Shown here: piece by piece, positions 51,301-62,800 of the stretch
How the letters are laid out: each line of letters starts with the position of its first letter
How positions within the stretch are numbered: position 1 is the first letter of the stretch
DNA from: Limnomonas spitsbergensis
Taxonomy: Eukaryota > Chlorophyta > Chlorophyceae > Chlamydomonadales
Length of the DNA: 64,000 nt
Direction of reading: 5' to 3'
NCBI GenBank assembly: GCA_037349105.1
Contig: JAYJMM010000102.1
Span: 3,596,001-3,660,000 of the forward strand
Notes under the pieces: model-generated
Database searches by the model: none
What the model saw: only the letters and a program-made list of their open reading frames with translations
What the model was told of the DNA's origin: nothing
Position numbers and translations under genes: made by a program

Positions 51301-54300
51301 AGGAGGGTGGCATAGGTGCACCATGGTCCTGGCTGTGCATGGTAGCTGGAATTGAGCCTAGTCATGCCCTACCAGCACCACGCGGCCGAGCGTTCAGCAG
51401 GGCCCAACGGGTATGCACCGTTCTAAACTTGTGAAGATATATGACAAACAATACGTGGCAGCCATCCCAGCATCATCAACCTGACAAAACACCCATGAGC
51501 CTCGTTTAGTATTCAGAAGAGGCCTGAAGGATTAATATCATGCCCTTCCTGCCCTGGTCCCGCCTCACCTGATCCTCCGCTCTCCATTGGAGCTGGTGTA
51601 AAGCAGCGCACACTGCACGTACGCCACGGGGCCGGCGACTATGTTCTCCTCGTGCGCAATCTGGACAGCAAAGGACTTGTCCGGGTCGCACACGGGCAGT
51701 GCCAGCAGGTCCGAGGATCTGAGTGGGCAGGCGCGCGACACGGTAAGCTATCAAACAGGTGCGAGTGTCCTGCACGGCAGATGCTTGACCCCAGCCCCCA
51801 TCTCTTTTCAGAAGTCAAAATATCTGGATGCTGATAGGGGCAGGCCGAGTTAACTGTCAATGGTTAAGGAAATGCATGGATGCAGATCAGGTTAGGTCGG
51901 GACGAACTAGGTCGGGTCAAGTCAGGCCGAACAACATCAAATCAGGTCAGGCCAAATCAGGTGAGGTCAGGCCAGGTACGATCACGTCATGTCATCAGCA
52001 GCCAAAGGTCACTGCAAGCTGATTCACCATGCCTGCACACACATCTCTCAACAGCTCTCTCAGCCTTCCTAGCTCAAATATCCCAGCCCATGGGACAGTC
52101 CGGAAGGGCAGCCTGATTTCCTGCCAGAGTCAGCAGCTGCAGACCAGCCCACCAGCTTTTAGGTCAGGTCAGGAGAAAAGGAGGGGGCAGACCGACACAT
52201 ACTGTCTCCTGCCCGTCGCGGCCGCTGCTGACAATGCCCCGCACTTGCCTGTTGTGGAAGTGGCCGTGGAAGGTTGCAATCTTGAGCCCCTTGCTGCATC
52301 GGACACGCATCACTGCCTCCCATGCAGTGGGTCGCGTCAGGTTGTGGTGCACCTGAGGGACGAGCGTGCCACAACACCGCAAATCAGCCAGGACACATTA
52401 CGTCCTAGTGTGGAGCACTAGGGAGCAATGAGGGAGAAGCATGCAACTTAAAGCAGGGACCAGCCAGGAAGTATGACTTCTCAAGGGAGGACAGTGCAAA
52501 GCAACGCAGGGTACTAGCCATGAGCCGTCATTCCAGAGATGAGTCTGCCATGCAATGCGGGAACTGACACTCCTCATAGAGGAGCGTGCTATGCAACCGG
52601 GAAACAGCCAGCAACCGAGAATCGTTAGGAGATTGAAGGGAAAAGGAGAGTGCAATGCCAGTCAGCAACCACAATTACCAACTCCAAGGAGCTTCTGAAC
52701 ACATCATCACTCTAGGAGGAAGGTGGGTGTCAATAAAAGAGAACAGAGGCAAGCTCTGCCGGGACAGCCAGCAGGATGGATTGAGAGGCCGTAGTGGAGA
52801 GACCACAGTTGCATCTGTTTGACTTGCAGTAGAGGGTCAGCAGCACAGCGGCTATCAGGACGCCCTCTTCCCTCGCACCTCATGCAGCAGCTTGGCCTCA
52901 TCGCGCGCGATCGAAAAGGCCGGGTAATAGTACACCTAATGCAACAAGGGGACGGAGGTCAATGGCGAAGAACAGGACACTGAAGTTTCACTGTCATGCA
53001 AACCACTTTTTCCAAGCCATCACAAGTGCAGCCATTGCGGTGCCTTCAGGAGTGCACCTCGCTCAGCCAGGGCCAAGCAGGCGTGGTACACCTGTCCTCA
53101 CAAAGAGAGTGGTCTTTGGGTGTACCTTGCCTGCTTGGCCCTGTCTGTTAACAGGAGTGGTACGGGTCGAGGGCTTACGTCAAGCACTCTGCTCGGGTTT
53201 AAGGTGTAGGGTCACCCCTCCACAAGTGCCGCACGGGTCTTTTAGGTTTTAGGGTAACCTCTCCACATGTGTGGCATGGGTTAAGGGTTAAGGGTAACCC
53301 CTCCACATGTGCGGCATGGGTTAGGGATGGAGGCAGACTTCTGCTGTCACACAGTATGGATAAGGAGTATAAGGTTACCCCTCCATGAGTGCATCCCTGA
53401 GATGGGGTTACGGGTCCAGGCTCACCTCTCCACACGTGTAGCGCGGGATGGCTGCCAGTGAGGCCAAGTCCATGAACTGGCCGCCAAACGCAAACACGTC
53501 CACGCCGATCTGCACCCGACTGCATTCCGCCGCATAGCGCTTGTAGAAGGCATCCTCTGGCGACCGCATTGCTGCCTCCCGGTCTGTGTTGTAGAGCTGT
53601 GGGTTGTCCCGTCCCAGCGGCTTGACCTTGCCGATGCCGACCGAGGGCACGCTTGTCTGGAACAGCAGGAGCTTTCCCCCCAGGTGAGCCATGACCATGA
53701 AAGCTGCCTGCGCAGAAAGTCAGAGGTGCAGGGGCGGGGCGTCAGGTCAAGAGACAGGACATCAGGCCAACCATGAAAGCCGCCTGCGCAGAAAGTCAAG
53801 ATGCAGGGGTGGGGCGTCAGGGCACGAGGCAGGACAGCTGGTGGGGCATGGCAGAGTCCAGAAAATATCCTTGCCAGCAGTGCTTCTGGTTTCGGCAGCA
53901 GAACCACATTCGTCATGCCGCCCCTCCGCCGCGGAAAAAACGTCTGTGAGCAATCCTGGACTGGTCTCCAGCCGGCGGCTCAAGCAGCATGGTAGGCCAT
54001 GCATGGAACATCCAGGCGGGGGCTGATACAAAGCTGACTCCTTGCTGAGTTTCAAGAAAGCAAAGTGTTTGCAGAGGAGCAATGCCGCTCGGCAGGTCAG
54101 GTGCCAAGGGGCTCAGGCACGACAGGCGACAGGTGTGTGCAGGATCTGGTTCATTGTATACAGGCCACAGGTGCGCGCGGGATCTGGTTTATTGTACACA
54201 GGCGGAAAATCAATAAGGCCATGACAAAATCTGTCACACCTGTTGTCACACTTGTCACCACACATATTCTCACACCTACTGCCACGCCTGTTATCACACC

Positions 54301-57300
54301 AGCTGTCAGTCAGTCACACCTTGCGTCACGCCTTCTGTTGCACCAGCACTGACCTGGAGCGCAGGCCCGGTCGCGCTGTCCACACAGCTGGTGGTAGCAA
54401 AGTTGTTGGGCAGGGCCTCCAGCAGCGCATCCACGACAGACCTCGACTCCACCAGATTGACCAGCAGGTCATCCGGGAGCGGTACGAAAGGCTCGTCCAC
54501 CTCGGTGACCACCAGCATCTGGGGCTGAGCCAAGCCAGCCTTGAGGTTGTAGAAATGGAGGGTACTGAAACAAGGGGAGGGAGGGAGGGAGGGAGGCGGT
54601 GAAATGGGTCGAGGGTTTAGGGAAGGAGGGTTGAAGGAAGGCCAGAAAATGAGTCTGGGGTTAGGGGAGGGAGGGAGGGAGAGAGGAAGGCGAGAAAATG
54701 AGTCTGGGGTTTAGGGAGCGAGGAAGGGGAAAAAGGAGAGAACGGGTCAGGGAACAAGGCTTTGGGAGGGAGGGATGCAGGCAGGAAAGATGACCCAACA
54801 GGGAGCGTTCAGAGGCAGTGAGTTGGGTTGAGGTGCGCATATTATCAGCAAGAATAGCAGGCTTGTTCGTGTCATCAGACCTGGCTAGCTGGCGAGGGAA
54901 CATAGCGTGTAGAGTTTAAAAACATACCTGCCAGGTTATCAACTGGGCTCATATCAGTAATGAACCCATCCAGGAAGTGTAGATATTGCAGCATGGAAAT
55001 GTGTTAGGGGAATCAACCCGTGCCCTTTCATACCGGTAGCCAAGGGGCATGGAAGCGTGCAACCGGCACCCGAGAGAGGAAGGAAATCAACACAAGCAGG
55101 CTCCCGAATGATATCTGCATGCTAGCCCATGTTCTCAAGGTTTTCACCAACTGAAGCCCAAAATACCAATATCTATCAGTCCTCCAGCGTTGAGCCTGCC
55201 CTAGTCCTAACGCAGCTCCAAGCCGACCCATAGATCAGGTCTACGCACCACTGTTTCCTAAATTGTGTACAAACCTGCATTGGGCATACCTTGGTGCAGC
55301 CAAGACTGGGCTGGTGGGATCCAAACCTTCATCGTCCCAGAGCCGGAGGCCCAAGCAGACGGGCTTGCTAGACCAGGGCCCCACTGCTATAGGCCATGAT
55401 GTACCTAAATTGCAGCTGAGACACCCTGAGAAGAAAAGCAGTGCGTCGCACAGACTCCCAACCTTCCTCCAAGACGCCTACCTGTCGAAGGTGAGGAAGC
55501 CCACCATGGTCCTCTCGTCCCCGGGCAAGCCGTCCAGGCTGGCCTTGATGGCGTGGCAGGTGGCGGCCAGAGAGCCCGAGGCGGCGGCGGCGTGCGTGAC
55601 ATCAATGGCGAAAAAATACACAGGAGGCATGGGGGCGCGCACCTGGGGAAAGGGGGGGAAGAGGGGCATCATGCATGCAGCTCAGTGCATGCACATGGGA
55701 AGCGGTGGCAGGGCATCATGCATGGCACCGGGGAAGATGTGATTTAGGGGTGGGGGTAAGGGGGTATGTATGTCAGGAGGGAGAACTGGGAAGGAAGGTT
55801 CACAGCTCTGAAGGTCAGACAAAGAAAGAGGGACAGGGTCGCCAAAGACCTGGAGCAGCAACCACAGGAACTAGCTAAGGAAGGAAGGATGCAAGGAGAG
55901 GAGGGGGAAAGGAAGAAGACATTAAGGGAAGGGAGCACGGGAAGGGGAAAGGAGGGAAGAAGGGAAGCAAAGCAGGAGGCAAAGAAACAATGAAGGGAAG
56001 GAAGGAGGGAAGGAAGGAGGCAAGGAAGGAAGGAAGGAAGGAAGGGAGCAAGGCATGAGGGAGAGAAGGGCGTCTCACCATGTACTCAGCAGGGGCGACG
56101 TACTCTACCGTCCCTCGGCTCAGCTCAGGCCGCTCTTCCAGATCCCGCCGGCGTCCGTTCTGGTCTAGATTACAGAAGTATTCGACGGGGATCTCGTTCA
56201 GCATGCCACACACATTGCAACGGAACCTTCAGGGGGGAACAGGGGGGAACATGGCCATCATTAGAGGGTAGGTGCGTTTTCAACCTTGAGAATTGAGTGT
56301 GAAGCACAACCAATAAGCTGCAGTTATTCTTAACTCTTTGCTCTATGAAACAAACGGTACAGTGCTGCAACTTCAATTATTTCAACATGAACCGGAAAGG
56401 TATGCACTACACAGCAGAACCCTGTTGCCTCCAACCTCCAACCGGACCCTCCTTGAGCCCAGCCGGGACCTTCTCCTCGTCCTCCCCCTCCTCTCTGCTG
56501 GCAGTGCTGTCCACTCTGGCCAGCAGTACCTTCCACGCAGGTCGGCATTGCTGGCAGGCTATCTGAAACTCCACTAATTGGCTCTGTTGTCAGCCCTATC
56601 CCTACCACCACAACGATGCAAGTCCTGCTCAGCCCTATTCCTGTTGTCAGACACTCCCCTCCTGCTCACACCTCCTTCCACTGTCCGTCCACTGCACAAA
56701 AGGGTTCATGTAGGTCCGGCACTTCCTGCAGCGGATGATCCCCGCGCCTCCAAGGTTGATCAACGGCACCGCGCGGCCTCGTGCTTCATCAGCCATAGGG
56801 TGCACCACAACCCCGACAGGCATGGCCCACCTGGCGGGAGCAGAATCATGTGCAAAGAGGTGTGGAGCAGGCCAAGCGCAGTGAATGGGTGGGCAGTACA
56901 ACTCAGAGCAGGAGAGCAGAAGGAGCCAAGTACGAGCGCTGGCAAAAGGTATAAAATGTTAGCATACCAGTATTTTATAAAAAAACTGCTAGTTTCCTGC
57001 CACCTCCTCTCCGCTGCCACATGAGATACTAATAAAAATCAACCAATGCCATGTGATGAAGGTTTGCCTTCTGCGCACTTCCCATTAGAATGATGCCCAC
57101 CAAAGGTCCACCACTGCCAACTATACACGGTCGCCACATCGCTAGTTCCAGCACTCACCTGCTCAGTCTCCGTCTCTGAGGTCTGCCTGCAGTCCGCGCT
57201 GCAGCTGAAGCCCCCATCCACAGCATTCACTTGGCTCTCAAACCCTTTCCCACGCTACACTCACAGTGCTCCAAAAACCCAAGCCCCTCCCAACACTCAC

Positions 57301-59412
57301 CGAGCTCTGAGTGCTGTGCTATTGGGGATGCCGCTCACGGTGAGCCGCATGCAGTCCGGGGAGCAGTTGCCCGGATCGCATGGCGGCTGCGCATCCATCG
57401 CAGTAGCCGCCGCTGGTCCAGTCGGGCGGGGCAGCTGCCCAGGGTCCAGCCCCTCCTGCTGCTGCTGGACGCCGCCCGGCCCCAGGATTGCTCCGCCAGG
57501 ACCCAGTGTCAGCGACTCAAAGTTCTCAACTAAGCGCTGCTCAGGGCAGGGCGAGTGGAGGGGAAGAGGAGGGTTAGAGGAGACAGACAGCCCGTCCCCA
57601 CAAGAAATTCCTTAGTAGACCCAGGCCACCAGCTTGTGAAAACCTTGGCTGCTGCTTTTTCCAATGATGTCCCACCACCTGTCACTTACGACCAGGAAGT
57701 GGCTATTGGAGCTCTTACCTGTGCACCGTGGGGGTCGTAGCCAGGAGGAGCACCTCCAGCGCCGCCACCGTACCCGGGGGGGCCCGGGGGAGGCATCATG
57801 CCCCCAGGAGCAGGCGGCCCTCCCATCATGCCCATTGGGGGAGGGGGCATGCCGGGATGCATCATGCCAGGCTGTCCAGGCTGTTGCATCATGCCAGGTG
57901 GGCCTGCCTGATGCCCCATGCTAAAATGTTGCGCCATGCCAGGCTGTCCTGGTTGCTGCATCATGCCAGGCTGTCCTGGTTGTTGCGCCATGCCAGGCTG
58001 TCCTGGTTGCTGCATCATGCCAGGCTGTCCTTGTTGTTGCATCATGCCAGGCTGTCCTGGTTGTTGCATCATGCCAGGCTGTCCTGGTTGTTGCATCATG
58101 CCGGGCGCTCCCGGAGGTCGGTTCCCCCCAGGCTGCGGTTCTCTGTACGGCTGCATGCCGCCACCGGGGGGGCCGGCAAGTGAGCCAGGACGCGGCATGC
58201 CCATGAAGCCTGAGCCTGGCTGCTGTGGGCCCATTGATCCGGGCATGCCCCCTACTGCTGATCCTGGAGGGCCACCTGGACCTCCTAAGTTCATGCCCAT
58301 GGGCGGGCGCATGCCCATGGGTCCGCCTGGGGCTTGCCCGCCGGGCCCCATCGCCATCTGAGGCGCCGTGCCCCCTGCGTTCATCGCATGAGCAGCGACG
58401 TCAGAATGAAGGGCAGGGGCGCTGGATGATGGACACCAGTGCTCATCTCATCAGCTGAGAGGCCACGTTCGATGAGGCGCCCCTCGACCCTGAAAAAAAA
58501 GATTGGGACCAAATCTTTGCCCGACCAACGGCCGACGACCCATGCAGTATGTTAGGCCATGCATGAGGCCTCAGGCTGGAGGATGGTAGGTAGCTTAACT
58601 GCAGCTGAACAGTAGCTGAGCCACACAAAAGATAAGCATTCAGGATCGCAAGTTGTGCATCATGCAACCTGGTCAGTGCCTGTGCCAAACCTAGGTCGCA
58701 CCTCCAGACATGGAGACTCCAGGAGGCGCACTCATGGGCCCTGTTTGACCGGGAAGGGGCAGTCTTATGCCGCCAGGTCCTGGGTGCTGCATCATGCCTC
58801 CCGGTGGAAACCCTGGACGCATGCTTCCCGGGCCTAGTCCCGGCATGCCTTGCATGGGGCCACCACCCATCATCATGGGCATGGGGCCACCTTGTTGGGG
58901 CCCTACAAGAGAGGGGTAGGGCTCATTCATGCCATAATTACTGGGCTCGTGTCAGAAAATGCCAGGGTGGAACGACTCATGAAGAGGGTCCTAGGAGAGC
59001 CTGCTTCAGCAGGTGCAGGTAATTTCATCTCCTCACCGGCTGGTGGTCTCATAGGCGCTCCGGAGAATCCAGCAGGAGGCGCTAGACCAGTGCCTGCAAA
59101 ATTACTGCAAATTACTCTCCGTAGTTGTAGAAGGTAAAGATCGTGGACGAGGATCTTGGATAGCGGCAACGTCAGCACAGACCTGGCATCATCATTCCCC
59201 CTGGTGACATTCCTGGCTGTTGCGTTCCCATTGGTCCCATATGCGGGCCATTGGGCCCACTCATACCACCTGCGAAAGTGATCGTAGGTTAGGAACTGCT
59301 GCTGTGCCTCAACCTCAAAGGTAGATAAAGGCTTCCTTATTAAAATGTCCTTATTAAAATGTTCTCAAACACCTGCAGAGGGTGGCATGTAGGGTCCAGG
59401 CGGTCCTGACAT
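48398..59412 (-). CDS. SEC24: COPII coat cargo-adaptor subunit SEC24
   Basis: Exons in coding order: 59373-59412, 59183-59269, 59037-59093, 58702-58902, 57719-about 58446, 57301-57536, 56672-56830, 56079-56226, 55482-55642, 54354-54564, 53426-53707, 52879-52935, 52249-52352, 51569-51718, 50742-50895, 50143-50276, 49597-49858, 48793-48957, 48398-48496. They total 3435 nt (1144 residues), in frame if exon 5 starts at 58446, which is the one uncertain border. SEC24 pairs with SEC23 and selects cargo at ER exit sites. Seen: a Pro/Gly/Met/Gln-rich N-terminus (1-370), NCSPDCMRLTV entry to the core, a zinc finger (CRKC ... CNVC, about 480-510), the trunk domain (PPVYFFAIDVTHAAA onward, about 555-770), helical segments and a gelsolin-like end (VYLVDNGRVFMLWVGR). 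Two introns use GC donors (at 52248 and 50741). Confidence 0.95.
49080..49435 (+). mobile_element. LINE 3'-end relic in a SEC24 intron
   Basis: A T-rich and G-rich stretch ends in the shared LINE tail at 49375-49430 (GGGCGCCCACGCGG, then AGAGGTGCAACGTCATCGG). It sits between the exons at 48957 and 49597, in antisense orientation to SEC24. Confidence 0.6.
51370..51420 (+). mobile_element. Short LINE tail fragment in a SEC24 intron
   Basis: Contains CACGCGGCCGAGCGTTCAGC followed by GGGCCCAA, a truncated and diverged copy of the same terminal motif. Confidence 0.45.
51890..52000. repeat. AGGTC-rich simple repeat in a SEC24 intron
   Basis: A run of irregular CAGGTCAGGCC-type units about 110 bp long, lying between the exons at 51718 and 52249. 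Confidence 0.6.
53190..53450. repeat. Minisatellite at a SEC24 exon end
   Basis: About four units of ~45 bp share CTCCACA(T/C)GTG(T/C)GGCA and GGGTTAAGGGTAACC. The unit resembles the last bases of the adjoining exon plus its donor (exon end at 53426), so the array looks like tandem copies of that exon-intron junction. Confidence 0.6.
53940..54015. repeat. Dispersed short repeat, copy in a SEC24 intron
   Basis: Shares CCGGCGGC(T/C)CAAGC(A/G)GCATGGTAGGCC with copies near 58498-58620 and 63375-63500 and, more weakly, 55310-55375. No coding potential. Confidence 0.55.
54570..54760. repeat. Purine-rich (GGGA) low-complexity tract
   Basis: Runs of GGGAGGGAGGGA with short duplications (GAAAATGAGTCTGGGG occurs twice) in a SEC24 intron. 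Confidence 0.7.
55975..56055. repeat. GGAA microsatellite
   Basis: A GGAAGGAAGG-type run in a SEC24 intron, with several AGGG variants. Confidence 0.75.
57850..58115 (-). repeat. Coding repeat: PGMMQQPGQ nonapeptides in SEC24
   Basis: About eight 27-bp units encode QPGQPGMMQ or QPGQPGMAQ in the N-terminal part of SEC24. The frame is kept across the array. Low-complexity N-termini are usual for SEC24, but this regular repeat is specific to this copy. Confidence 0.85.
58495..58625. repeat. Dispersed short repeat, copy in a SEC24 intron
   Basis: Starts GATTGGGACCAAA and contains GGCCATGCATGAGGCC and GTAGCTGAGC. It is the same family as the copy at 63375-63500. Confidence 0.6.
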
Positions 59413-59836
59413 CGGGATTTAAGGGATCTACGAGTAGGATGGCATCAACGCAAAACTAAGTGTTTCAACAAATTTTGTTTGGACCTGATCAACAGAGTCC
59501 CATCGTCCAGCCGAGCACCTGCCGAGTCCAAATTTCACGTCACGATTCCCCCGGTGGCACGCCCGCGCACGTCCGGAATGACGGGAACCCAAGAGAGAGT
59601 AACTGGTTCAAATCAGGCATCCAATCATTATCGAGTTGAGCACCTCCTTTTAGGCTACACAGTGTTTAATGCGGGTGGCCTAGGTTTAGTGCATGTCGAC
59701 AGAGGAATCTAAGGAAGGCTCCGGAGTATCATGATTCATGAGCAGGATGGCAGGGCATGCTCGATGCTACCCACACCTGTACAATGAGTGCATCCATCCA
59801 CTGCACCGCCACAACCCTGCCTGGTATGCACATTGA
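59413..59836. other. Intergenic between SEC24 and the ClpB-like gene
   Basis: 424 bp holding the SEC24 promoter and the 3' end of the ClpB-like transcript. A B-box-like GGTTCAAATCA occurs near 59606, but no tRNA fold is evident. Confidence 0.5.
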
Positions 59837-62800
59837 TTATCCTTTCAGCACCCTGACCTCCAGTTTCCCTGAAGCATCTTTCCCCAGGTGCAGGGTGAAC
59901 CCATGCAATGCCCCGGATACCCGCTCCCCCTCCTGCACATCGCTATCTATCCCTGCTCCCGGCCCGGACAGGATTGGATCCCTCCGCAGGCTGTTGTCCC
60001 GCTGCTGGCCCGCCGCCAGGGCGAGCTCTAAGACCGCATCTGCCAGCGGGGCCATGACCTGCTGCTTTATGACGCCTGCCAAGGGCTTCAGTCCATGCGC
60101 TCGTGAGTGCCCCAACCTGGCGATCAGCTCCACCGCGCCGGCCTCCCACTCAAACCCAGACGCCCCACAGCTCATCAGCAGCTGATCCCTCAGCCGATGC
60201 AGCTGCAACTCCACCGCCTGCACGCATCCCTCGGGAAGCAGCGGGACAAAGGGCACTACTGCATCAACAGCTGCCATGAGCTCCCCAACGGCAGCGGGGA
60301 GTGGCCTGCCCCGTGATGGTGTTGCAGGTCTTGTGGCCCCGTGTCCCTCCTCGAGTGCCATGGCTGCTCCCTGGCTCATAGAGACTGAGGGAGCTTCAGT
60401 TCCGCCCCCCTCAAGGCCTTGTGAGGGTTGAGGGGCGGGATGAGACTGTGGAGGGACCCCCACATCCCCTGCTCTTGACATGGCAGCTGCCCCCCCTTGC
60501 GGTGGCCCAGCCGGGGACTCCGATATTGTGAACACCAAGACAGCGTGCCTGCACAACCGAAAAACAAGTACATGAAATTCTGTGCCTGAGCAACACGTAT
60601 ATCAAGCAAGCGACTGACACACGTTTCGTAAAGAGGCAATCCCCTTGTGTGCCAGCGCCGCCTGACCCCCCACTCACAATCTCTCATATTTCCACATTGT
60701 TGAGATGCCCCCGGAACCTAGACCCGTAATCCCTCATCCCTTCCAACCATTGCCCCCGCCACCTCACCCACATCCCTCCTACCAGGCTACCACTGCCTTG
60801 ATCCCTCACCCCGCATCCCTTTCCTTCCTCCGCCCTCATCCCCATCCATTCACCCCTCTCACCCCTCCATCCTCACCTGAAGGACGCGCACTTGCCCTCC
60901 GAATCCACAAGCTGCCCCTCTTCAACGACTCTCAGAAGCACCTCAATGACCTGCCAAGCACACCATCACCAGTTGAGCGCATGTCAAGGGGAGAGCAATC
61001 CCCACTTAACTCAGCCCTGACATGGAAGACAAGCACCCGCAGCCAAACCACCAAAGAACCCCAATGCTGAGCAGCAAGGAGCAGAATCCTTATCAGCAAA
61101 TGCCGGACCTGATATGGGGAGACCAAAAACAGCTAGGGGCATGAGTGCTGCTAGTGTTGCAAAAAGGTCCCTTAAAACCACACTACCGTTGATTCGAATA
61201 GCCTTCCCTCACAAGTAACGTTGTTCGGGGTGAGGGCTGCGTCTGTGATAAATAAATAATCTTTTTTTGAGCGAGGGATGGCGATCTTTACATAACAAAT
61301 TAATAATCAGGGGAGAAATCGCTGGGCCCCCTTTGAGACCCTTGTCTCCGTTCGTGACTGGAAAATCCCTACACAGAGCCTCAGCCCTGCAGCTAGTACT
61401 GACAGTCAGAAAGGAACCTAAAGCCGAAGTTGCTACCGGGTAAATAAAATTAAATATAAATACGGTACCGTACCGGCAGTCAGTGGCTGTCAGACATGCT
61501 TCACCAGTTACTGCCCCATCTCCCACAAATGCACAGAAAATAGGACTTGGCGCCCGTTCTTTCTTGGAGCCGGCGCCTGCTTTTCCTCCTCCTCCCCCTC
61601 CTCCCCCTTATCGGCGGAGGCGCCCCCTCCTTGCTCTCATCCGCGGAGGAGCCCCCTCCTTGCTCTCATCGATAGAGGAGCCCTGAAACACCTCCTCATC
61701 AGAGTCTTACCCCCCATCCTTCCCCTCAACAGCCACTAACCCTGCTTCCTCGTCCGAGGCCTGCCCCGGCTCCTCATCTGGGGCATGCTCCGGCTCCTCA
61801 TCCGTGGCCTGCCCAGCTTCCTTCTCCCTTCCCCTTCCCCCCCCCCCATCTCTACCTCTTCCCCTTTGCTCGAATGACTCTAATCAACCGAACTACATCT
61901 TCTGTCTAGATGCCGGTATCAGGTAGAGATTGGTCACAGTGGGCGCAGAATGGGGACGAAAAAGGACAGCCTCTCCCCTTCATTATAGATAGAGATTGGT
62001 CGCAGTGGGCGCAGAATGGGGACGAAAAAGGACAGCCTCTCCCCTTCATTATAGATAGAGATTGGTCACAGTGGGCGCAGAATGGGGACGAAAAAGGACA
62101 GCCTCTCCCCTTCATTATAGATAGAGATTGGTCGCAGTGGGCGCAAAATGGGGAGGAAAAAGGACAGCCTCTCCCCTTCATTATAGATAGAGATTGGTCG
62201 CAGTGGGCGCAAAATGGGGAGGAAAAAGGACAGCCTCTCCCCTTCATTATAGATAGAGATTGGTCACAGTGGGCGCAAAATGGGGAGGAAAAAGGACAGC
62301 CTCTCCCCTTCATTATAGATAGAGATTGGTCGCAGTGGGCGCAAAATGGGGAGGAAAAAGAGAGGGGAAACCCTGGGTGGTACCAATGTGGTACCCAAAA
62401 TAATTGTTCTGTTCTGTTGGTTTTTCTTTTTGGTACCTGAAATTGTTGGTTTTAATGATTAGTTTCTAATTAAAAACATAAAAAACAAATCCGACTGATA
62501 CTACAGTACGTGAAGGTCGAGCAAGCGGAGAATTATATGGCAAGGAATTGTGGGTGATGCATGAGGAGAAAGGAGGAGATGTCGAGGGGAGATCGAGCTA
62601 GGGGGAGATGTGCCTGGTGAGGAGGTGTTGCTACCCTCCAGGCAACCTCAAGGCCCACAATGCTCTGGAGGTGTTGCTACCCTCCAGGCAACCTCAAGGC
62701 CCACAATGCTCTGACAACACCTGCCTGGCTCCACCAAGAGGAGTGGTCGAACCAACAGGAGGGAGGGGATGCACGGGGCAAGGGGAGAGAACCCATGGTC

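Noticed and set aside
61500..61880. Acidic Asp/Glu-rich frame on the minus strand (DEEPGQASDEEAG)
   Set aside because: It lies in the intron between two well-joined ClpB exons, has no start or splice sites in phase, and is interrupted by stops. Probably CT-rich low-complexity DNA.
61906..62440. Repeat ORFs on both strands (RDWSQWAQNG... and MKGRGCPFSS...)
   Set aside because: They are products of a 66-bp minisatellite inside an intron of the ClpB-like gene and are open on both strands for the same reason.
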